A DNA stretch of 12,513 nt, from assembly GCA_030951095.1 (NCBI GenBank), contig JAUZQI010000170.1, forward strand, positions 1 through 12,513. The letters run 5' to 3'. The notes below the pieces were generated by a model. It had not been told where the DNA came from. It ran no database searches and saw only the letters and a program-made list of their open reading frames with translations. Shown here piece after piece: positions 7,783 through 12,513 of this stretch; positions within the stretch are counted from its first letter, which is position 1, and each line of letters starts with the position of its first letter. This DNA comes from Mariprofundus sp. (GTDB taxonomy: Bacteria > Pseudomonadota > Zetaproteobacteria > Mariprofundales > Mariprofundaceae). A program made the translations under genes and the position numbers.

Positions 7783-8421
7783 ATGCCGCCCGCCCATAGC
7801 TGTCATCTGCTGTAGAAAGCCAAGCGGGATAATCGCCAAACCACGGTCGATACCCATCTCACCACTGGTGATCATACCAACCAGTGTCAGCTTTTCCGCT
7901 GCCAGCGAGCCATATCGGTCTTCGGTTAAAAAAACGACGTCATCGCCAATGTCAACCCCGAGATTTCGGGCAGTCGTCTTCCCCAACACGCATGCAGCTT
8001 CATCATTATCCCGAATAAAACGGCCATGATCAACTTTGGCAGCAATGCGCGTTGCATTCTTCTCCATGTCAGGATTCATACCGAGCAGAACAAGACCTTC
8101 GGAGCTTTCATCACCCGCTGCCAGCGCGAAAGTGCGTAGTCGGTAGCTGAAATTCTTTACCCCGTTCGCTTTCAACAGTTGAATCACCCGCCCCGAATCC
8201 GGTACTGTTTTCACCATCTGTGGATGATGGAAAAAACCATTCGAGTGAACCTGGATACTGCCGACAATCACCTGTTGCAGATTACGCATCATGGCATTGT
8301 GCACACCATCATTAAAACCCCAGAGGAAGATAAGTGAAGCCAGACCCATCGCGACCGCAGACACAGTAATCAGGCTGCGGCGAGCATTACGCACAACATT
8401 GCGCCAGGCCAGTGACAGCAT
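7780..8421 (-). CDS. FtsX-type permease 1, N-terminal half (ends at in-frame TAG)
   Basis: These 213 residues begin MLSLAWRNVVRNARRSLITVSAV, the usual FtsX/LolC N-terminus, with one membrane helix (about 17-36) and then most of a MacB-type periplasmic domain (ASLIFLWGFNDG to FLQQMTAMGGRH). The product would be anchored in the inner membrane with its bulk in the periplasm. It stops at TAG 7780-7782, just before the end of the periplasmic domain, in the region where the second permease continues without a break. Its ATG shares its A with the TGA of the upstream LolA-like gene (TGATG), so it is translationally coupled to that gene. Taken with the 7213-7770 half this is one permease, either broken by a nonsense change or made as two chains. 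Confidence 0.65.
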   Translation of the reverse strand: MLSLAWRNVVRNARRSLITVSAVAMGLASLIFLWGFNDGVHNAMMRNLQQVIVGSIQVHSNGFFHHPQMVKTVPDSGRVIQLLKANGVKNFSYRLRTFALAAGDESSEGLVLLGMNPDMEKNATRIAAKVDHGRFIRDNDEAACVLGKTTARNLGVDIGDDVVFLTEDRYGSLAAEKLTLVGMITSGEMGIDRGLAIIPLGFLQQMTAMGGRH

Positions 8422-9197
8422 CAGTGCCCGCTTTGGCGCAAGTTAGCCCGGGTGAATATCTGTGCCTTGATCGGCACATTAAAACTGATATTTTCCAGTA
8501 TCATCACCGTGCGTTTTTCGGGTTTGTCCATGGGGTGCATGATCCAACGAGAAGGGATATCACGCCCACCCATGTGCCTGACCTTATCGAAAGCCAGCTG
8601 ACGGATATGTTTGCCATGTTCATCATAATAATCTTCGGAAAGCGGTATGGCATCGTGTGTAATACGACGAACGATCTTGCCCCATACCACGGGAGCATTC
8701 GGCTTTGGTACTGATTCAACTACATAAACGCCATCCACATCAGACAACAGCTTGTGGCTATAGTCCGCCACTACCGACTCCATCTTGACCAGATCATCAT
8801 TGGTAAAATCCGACCCCATCCAATTGGAAAGCATCATCGAAGGCGGGATACGGATATCGCGCTCCAGCTTGGGCAGATACATCCATAGATTATCGCCATC
8901 CTTGAGCCAGGTGGTGTTTTTATCTTTCCGGGGAGCAAGAATACGAATAAAAAAACGCTTTTTTGTACGATCATCCCAGGCATCCAGGCGCACGTCGCGT
9001 TGCCAGTCTGCAGTCTCAATACGCATGCTATATCTGGCAATACTTGTATCAGAACGGAGCCTGTCCTGCACTTGCCTGATCAGATCACGAGCGACCACAT
9101 CACTTCGACCACTATCCGGCGCATCATTCTGAGAATGTCCTGTCAGCGGCAGTCCTGCCAAAATGAATATCAGTGTCGAAAACATGAAAAGTCTCAT
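8421..9197 (-). CDS. Outer-membrane lipoprotein-sorting protein, LolA-like
   Basis: A 258-residue secreted protein: signal peptide (about 1-22, hydrophobic FMFSTLIFILAGLPL) and then a single LolA-like beta domain of the outer-membrane lipoprotein-sorting (PF17131-type) family. The hallmark NWMGSDFTNDDLVK (125-138) is present, as are LWMYLPKLERDIRIPP (104-119) and the closing NVPIKAQIFTRANLR. The LolA fold binds acyl chains in a hydrophobic cup and carries lipidated cargo across the periplasm. No lipobox Cys is seen, so it is probably a soluble shuttle. It precedes two FtsX permeases, an ATPase and a barrel, so it is likely the periplasmic carrier of that transporter and distinct from housekeeping LolA. 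Its stop overlaps the next start by one base. ATG 9197 has only a weak GAG-type ribosome site. Confidence 0.88.
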   Translation of the reverse strand: MRLFMFSTLIFILAGLPLTGHSQNDAPDSGRSDVVARDLIRQVQDRLRSDTSIARYSMRIETADWQRDVRLDAWDDRTKKRFFIRILAPRKDKNTTWLKDGDNLWMYLPKLERDIRIPPSMMLSNWMGSDFTNDDLVKMESVVADYSHKLLSDVDGVYVVESVPKPNAPVVWGKIVRRITHDAIPLSEDYYDEHGKHIRQLAFDKVRHMGGRDIPSRWIMHPMDKPEKRTVMILENISFNVPIKAQIFTRANLRQSGH

Positions 9198-9231
9198 GTC
9201 TCGATTGTATCCCCATCCGGAAGTCTCGTGA

Positions 9232-9273
9232 AGACTGACTGAAATAGACTGGCTGAGATAGACAGACTGACTC
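9232..9273. repeat. Three tandem 14-base repeats
   Basis: Three consecutive units are AGACTGACTGAAAT, AGACTGGCTGAGAT and AGACAGACTGACTC. They sit just past the DUF6164 stop codon and 35 bases before the LolA-like start, in the only gap ahead of the export genes. A binding site, an mRNA element or chance low-complexity are all possible. Confidence 0.55.
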
Positions 9274-9274
9274 G

Positions 9275-9640
9275 CTATTCGGAAAAATTGATGAACGGTG
9301 CCAGACTCACATAGAGAATAAACAGGGTCATCAGAAAAAAGAGCAGAAACTGCAAGGGCTTTTGCCTTATTTTATCGGTAACCTTCGGGTGACGGCCTTC
9401 GTCTTTTAACAATCGATATTCAATTTTAGCTCGCCTGGTTCTTTCCTGCTGATAAATATCAATTAAGGCACCGGCCTCTTCCAGCCTGCTGTTATCATGA
9501 ATCCAGATAGCAGGCACCGAGATTCCCCACCCTCCGGCTTCGGTCTCATAATATTCGATACCATGTTCCTGCAACAATTGCCGGATGTCTTCGGCCTCAT
9601 CATCAGGCACATTCCTCAACTTAAATAGTTTCGCAGCCAT
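9275..9640 (-). CDS. DUF6164-type small membrane protein
   Basis: A 121-residue protein. The N-terminal 65 residues (KLFKLRNVPDDEAEDIRQLL, then EHGIEYYET and GGWGISVPAIWI) match the DUF6164 family, related in style to DUF2007-type putative signal-transducing domains with a ferredoxin-like fold. A basic stretch (68-94) leads to a single C-terminal membrane helix (about 96-113), so the domain probably faces the cytoplasm as a tail-anchored protein. Function is not established. GGTAGGAAT just before ATG 9640 is a good ribosome binding site. It ends in TAG 77 bases upstream of the LolA-like gene on the same strand and may be the first gene of that transcript, although members also occur alone. 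It is divergent from the pilin gene. Confidence 0.75.
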   Translation of the reverse strand: MAAKLFKLRNVPDDEAEDIRQLLQEHGIEYYETEAGGWGISVPAIWIHDNSRLEEAGALIDIYQQERTRRAKIEYRLLKDEGRHPKVTDKIRQKPLQFLLFFLMTLFILYVSLAPFINFSE

Positions 9641-9745
9641 ATTCCTACCTGTTGTTTTCCAGAATTTTCTTCCATCGTCGCCAATTCTGAAGTCTGGGAA
9701 TCTGTTTTATTCCTGCCAGTACTGACCAAGATTAGCATACCGAGT

Positions 9746-9760
9746 TGACAATATTTGTCA
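9746..9760. promoter_or_regulatory. Inverted repeat TGACAA-TAT-TTGTCA, possible activator site
   Basis: A perfect 6-3-6 palindrome lies about 40-50 bases upstream of the sigma-54 promoter of the pilin gene, near -72 from the predicted start site. Each arm contains the TGTC core reported for PilR-binding regions of Pseudomonas pilA. It may also serve the divergent DUF6164 gene, whose possible -35/-10 (ATGACA, 16 bases, TATGCT on the minus strand) overlaps it. Confidence 0.5.
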
Positions 9761-9797
9761 TATAGTGCCACTCGCTGTTGAAGTACAAGCATCTCAA

Positions 9798-9814
9798 TTG
9801 GCATCAACCTTGCT
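9798..9814 (+). promoter_or_regulatory. Sigma-54 promoter of the pilin gene
   Basis: TTGGCATCAACCTTGCT has the invariant GG (9800-9801) and GC (9812-9813) at the required 10-base spacing and fits TGGCAC-N5-TTGC with one mismatch. Transcription should begin near 9825, giving a leader of about 40 bases that starts around the small palindrome AATGGTGCCATT (9822-9833). Major pilin genes are classically RpoN/PilR dependent, which supports the call. A TATAAT at 9818-9823 lacks a properly spaced -35. Confidence 0.8.
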
Positions 9815-9863
9815 TATTATAATGGTGCCATTGATGGCATAATATATTTTAGGAGAATCAAAT

Positions 9864-10385
9864 ATGACAAACATCTCAAACAAAGAAAAGGGTTTCACAC
9901 TGATCGAATTGATGATTGTGGTTGCCATTATCGGTATTCTGGCTGCCATCGCGATCCCGCAGTTCTCGAACTACCGTACCAAGGCTTTCAATTCAGCGGC
10001 TGTATCTGATCTGCACACTGCCCGTCTGGCTGAAGAAGCTGTATTTGCTGATTATCAGGCATATGGGTCATCGGTTAAGACAACTAACACTGCTGGCGCT
10101 GCTGGCGCAGGTAAAACACTTACTGCCAACGGCTTTGTAGCCACCTCAACCAAGGGGCAGGAAGCACCTGTAACGCTTAGTAACAATGTTAGCCTGGCAG
10201 CCGATACGGATGGCACAGAATCCTATGCCACCATTACCGCTCAGCATGCCAATGGTGACAAGCTTTATGCTGCAGAAACAGATCAGTCCGGCACGTATCA
10301 GAAGAGTGTTACTTCAGGCACTGCATTTAAGGCAATCGGTAAAGCAACCGTTAAGCTTGATGCAACAGGCTACACTGCAATGTAA
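9864..10385 (+). CDS. pilA: Type IVa major pilin (prepilin)
   Basis: A 173-residue prepilin. The leader [10 protein letters not shown] ends in Gly for PilD cleavage, and the mature chain starts [20 protein letters not shown] with Glu5, the class III signal and polymerisation helix of type IVa pilins. The first 60 mature residues, through [20 protein letters not shown], are very like Geobacter/Desulfuromonas PilA; the rest is a longer Ala/Thr/Gly-rich globular domain. There is no cysteine, so no C-terminal disulfide loop. AGGAG (9852-9856) gives a strong ribosome site eight bases or so before the ATG. A sigma-54 promoter precedes it and a terminator follows, so it forms its own highly expressed transcript. 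It would polymerise into pili for motility, adhesion or surface contact. A minor pilin is possible but less likely given promoter, terminator and length. Confidence 0.93.
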   Translation: MTNISNKEKGFTLIELMIVVAIIGILAAIAIPQFSNYRTKAFNSAAVSDLHTARLAEEAVFADYQAYGSSVKTTNTAGAAGAGKTLTANGFVATSTKGQEAPVTLSNNVSLAADTDGTESYATITAQHANGDKLYAAETDQSGTYQKSVTSGTAFKAIGKATVKLDATGYTAM

Positions 10386-10412
10386 TACCGTGTGATTTTT
10401 TACATGGCAATC

Positions 10413-10448
10413 AGGAGGGAATGCTTTTTAGCATTCCCTCCTTTCTTC
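10413..10448 (+). terminator. Rho-independent terminator after pilA
   Basis: A perfect 12-base stem, AGGAGGGAATGC (10413-10424) with GCATTCCCTCCT (10431-10442), has a six-base TTTTTA loop and is followed by a short T-rich tail (TTCTTC). It lies 28 bases past the pilin stop. The weak U-tract may allow some read-through into the ABC genes. Confidence 0.88.
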
Positions 10449-10475
10449 AGAGAATAAAAAGCGGGCCAGCCTTAT

Positions 10476-11234
10476 ATGATCCAGTTTATCAACGTCCATA
10501 AAACCTACCCGAGACAAATTAACCGTTCCCCGGCTCAGCATGCACTGAAGGGCATTTCAATCTCACTCAAACAAGGGCGAACGCTTGGCCTGATTGGCCA
10601 AAACGGAGCCGGGAAAAGTACCAGCATCCGCCTGATTATGGGTTATATGCGACCGGATCAGGGCAAGGTCATTGTGCTTGGGGACGAAAACCCTTCTCCT
10701 GCTACACGCCGGCACATCGGTTATCTCCCGGAAACTTCCTCTTTTCCCCCTAACCTGACATGCATTGAATTGCTTCGATTTGCCGGACGCTGCTGTGACA
10801 TACCAAATAACATCATCGCTGAACGCTCAGATGAACTGTTGAACCAACTGGGCATCCGGGATGACCGCAATCGCAGATTGAGCGAATATTCAAAAGGTAT
10901 GCAACAGCGAGCCAGTTTTGCCGCAGCACTCATCCATGATCCTGATCTGCTTATCCTGGATGAACCCATGTCCGGTCTGGACCCTATTGGTCGTGCAGAG
11001 GTAATTGAGTTGATTCATGACCTGCGTAATCAGGGGAAAAGTATATTATTCTGCTCACATTTACTCGATGATGTTGCACACATTACCGATGATGTCGCTA
11101 TCCTGCATCAGGGGCATGTGCTTTATAATGGCTCGATCGCCAGCCTATGTTCACAACAATCTGCCGGTAGTGAAATGACCGGGATCACCCTGCAGGATGC
11201 CTTTGTCAGCGTAGTCCAAGGATACCGGCCATGA
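10476..11234 (+). CDS. ABC transporter ATPase (DrrA/CcmA type), pilus-locus associated
   Basis: A 252-residue ATPase with Walker A GQNGAGKST (41-49), YLPE in the Q-loop position (83-86, Glu in place of Gln, as common in DrrA/CcmA-type exporters), signature YSKGMQQR (138-145), Walker B LLILDEP (158-164), SGLDP and H-loop H195. It would drive the ABC-2 permease that follows; the two genes overlap at ATGA (11231-11234). A position directly behind a major pilin gene recalls Myxococcus PilH, an ATPase needed for pilus assembly, but sequence orthology cannot be judged here. Start ATG 10476 has little Shine-Dalgarno match but gives the normal N-terminus. It is separated from pilA by a terminator, so it either relies on read-through or has its own weak promoter, which I do not see. 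Confidence 0.9.
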   Translation: MIQFINVHKTYPRQINRSPAQHALKGISISLKQGRTLGLIGQNGAGKSTSIRLIMGYMRPDQGKVIVLGDENPSPATRRHIGYLPETSSFPPNLTCIELLRFAGRCCDIPNNIIAERSDELLNQLGIRDDRNRRLSEYSKGMQQRASFAAALIHDPDLLILDEPMSGLDPIGRAEVIELIHDLRNQGKSILFCSHLLDDVAHITDDVAILHQGHVLYNGSIASLCSQQSAGSEMTGITLQDAFVSVVQGYRP

Positions 11235-12046
11235 ATCGTATCATGGCGCTGGCCAATATTACCTTTCTCAACGGGCTAAGGCGCAACGCAGTCTGGGGTC
11301 TGTGTTTGTTTGCGCTGGTGTTCGAAATATGCGGCGTTTTCTTTATCGATTTTTTCGGCCACGATCTGGGCCGCGTCATCAGCGATTTCCAGTTTTCTAT
11401 CATGTGGACTGCCGGTATGCTTTTTATCCTTTTTTACGCAGTGCAAGCCATTGCATGGGACGACGACCACAGGATCATCGATAGCATTCTTGCCCGGCCT
11501 ATTTCCCGAACTGAATATGTACTGGGAACCATGGCCGGTTTATCATTGCTTCTGCTCTGTTTCGAGTTACTTCTAGCCGCTTTGGCCATGGCTGAAATCA
11601 TCTGGATCAAGCCAATCATCGGTTCAAGCTATTTTCCGGTATTTTCCATCACACACTTCATAATCACCTGGCTTGCCTTGCAACTGATTTTGTTGACCCA
11701 TCTGGGCATTATTATGCTTGTATCCGCTGCCATTCGGGGCGCTTTTCCTGTCATGCTGATAACACTTGCCTATTCGCTCATCTGTTCAGGGTTGCCTGTG
11801 GTCAGAGAATCAATCGGTCAGCAATCAGAAGTTTCAGCACAAGGGCTGGATAAAATATTACAGGGCATGAATATGATTTTCCCTGACTTCAGTCAGCTGG
11901 ATTTTAAAGACAGTGTGTTAAGCAATCAAAGCATGGAAACCATGATCGGCACGCCAGTATGGATGCCGTTTAGCTTGGTGATCGCCTATTTGGCAATCGT
12001 TTTAGTGCTGTCGTGTTTTATCTATCAGCGCAGGGATATTTTATGA
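11231..12046 (+). CDS. ABC-2 type permease, pilus-locus associated
   Basis: A 271-residue polytopic inner-membrane protein with about six helices (near 21-39, 56-75, 97-120, 136-155, 158-188, 246-264). The cytoplasmic segment DDDHRIIDSILARPISRTEYVLG between helices 2 and 3 is the conserved ABC-2 motif (LAKPISR-type) that contacts the ATPase. A soluble loop of about 55 residues (190-245) lies before the last helix and is probably periplasmic. It overlaps the ATPase gene upstream by four bases and the next gene by four bases (ATGA at 12043-12046), so all three are translationally coupled. By position it may correspond to Myxococcus PilI; the cargo is unknown. Relatives include NosY-like and CcmB-like permeases. 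Confidence 0.88.
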   Translation: MNRIMALANITFLNGLRRNAVWGLCLFALVFEICGVFFIDFFGHDLGRVISDFQFSIMWTAGMLFILFYAVQAIAWDDDHRIIDSILARPISRTEYVLGTMAGLSLLLLCFELLLAALAMAEIIWIKPIIGSSYFPVFSITHFIITWLALQLILLTHLGIIMLVSAAIRGAFPVMLITLAYSLICSGLPVVRESIGQQSEVSAQGLDKILQGMNMIFPDFSQLDFKDSVLSNQSMETMIGTPVWMPFSLVIAYLAIVLVLSCFIYQRRDIL

Positions 12047-12513
12047 GCGGACAGCCATTTCCGATAAAATCGCCGGTTATTCTGGTGCTACTGGTTATCG
12101 GTTATAGTTTTCTTTTTATAACGCAAGACCGGCATACTTCAGTGACTCCACCAAATTTATCGCCTGCACTTCCGGTTCGCTTGCTGGATGTGCTGGGGCA
12201 CAGTTATATGAATCAGCTGATTACTGAATCCCTGTTCATCAAAACAGCTGTATATTATGGCGGTCTGAACCAGCAGCCGAATGAAAATAATCTGGAGATT
12301 ATGCGGCAACATTTCATCACCATGAGCCAATTGCACCCCAAATTGCTGGATACTTATTACCGTAGTGAGTCGGTACTCGCACACAGAGGAACTACATTCG
12401 TTCAGGCAGCCAACACAATACTGGAAAACGGCAGAAGCGCCTTACCCAATCAGGTTGTTTTACCCTTTTTTGAAGGTTTCAACTATTTTCATTATCTCAA
12501 CACCCCGGTCAAA
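12043..12513 (+). CDS. Membrane-anchored periplasmic protein of the pilus ABC operon, 3' partial
   Basis: The frame opens at ATG 12043, overlapping the permease stop, and runs off the right edge with 157 codons visible. An N-terminal membrane helix (about 10-27) behind a short Lys-bearing tail acts as a signal anchor, leaving the rest in the periplasm. The visible periplasmic part looks alpha-helical with TPR-like spacing of aromatic and small residues (HFITMSQLHPKLLDTYYRSE, then LAHRGTTFVQAAN and LPFFEGFNYFHYLN), but I cannot assign a named family. As the third gene in a coupled ATPase-permease unit beside pilA it may be the PilG-like accessory component, which is inference from order only. 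The C-terminus is missing. Confidence 0.75.
   Translation, partial: MSGQPFPIKSPVILVLLVIGYSFLFITQDRHTSVTPPNLSPALPVRLLDVLGHSYMNQLITESLFIKTAVYYGGLNQQPNENNLEIMRQHFITMSQLHPKLLDTYYRSESVLAHRGTTFVQAANTILENGRSALPNQVVLPFFEGFNYFHYLNTPVK

Noticed and set aside
9818..9823. TATAAT as a sigma-70 -10 box for pilA
   Set aside because: No -35-like hexamer lies at 16-18 bases upstream, while the overlapping sigma-54 element has exact spacing.

Overview
The window looks like chromosomal DNA from a Gram-negative bacterium: it encodes an LPS-export permease, an outer-membrane beta-barrel, a LolA-like periplasmic protein and a type IV pilin. Composition is moderate in GC and even across the window, with normal Shine-Dalgarno sites, and TGA, TAA and TAG all serve as ordinary stops. 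A proteobacterium is the safest reading. A Zetaproteobacterium or a sulfur/iron-oxidising Gammaproteobacterium would fit the gene mix, but that is a guess from gene content, not proof.

Layout. Positions 1-651 hold the 3' part of a phage-type N-acetylmuramidase gene. Positions 777-2540 encode a three-part signalling protein: an oxygen-binding diiron (ODP-type) metallo-beta-lactamase-fold domain, a GAF-like linker and a GGDEF diguanylate cyclase. Positions 2707-3765 encode a lone LptG/LptF-type permease. From 9640 down to 3800, on the minus strand, runs a six-gene cluster: a small DUF6164 membrane protein, a LolA-like secreted protein, an FtsX-type permease split by an in-frame TAG, a second FtsX-type permease, a LolD/MacB-type ATPase and an outer-membrane beta-barrel. 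Together these would span inner membrane, periplasm and outer membrane. Each permease gene is followed by an intergenic imperfect inverted repeat of the same general type.

Divergent from this cluster, 9864-10385 encodes a cysteine-free type IVa major pilin behind a near-consensus sigma-54 promoter, with an inverted TTGTCA pair upstream that could be a PilR-like enhancer site and a strong terminator behind the gene. After it comes a tightly overlapping set (ATGA junctions): a DrrA/CcmA-type ABC ATPase, an ABC-2 permease and a membrane-anchored periplasmic protein that runs off the right edge. The pilin-plus-ABC-transporter arrangement recalls the pilA-pilGHI region of Myxococcus.

The items most worth attention are the LolA/FtsX/FtsX/LolD/barrel cluster as a possible dedicated lipid or lipoprotein export route, the TAG that splits its first permease while creating a well-placed ribosome binding site, and the pilin locus with its sigma-54 control and Geobacter-like aromatic positions.
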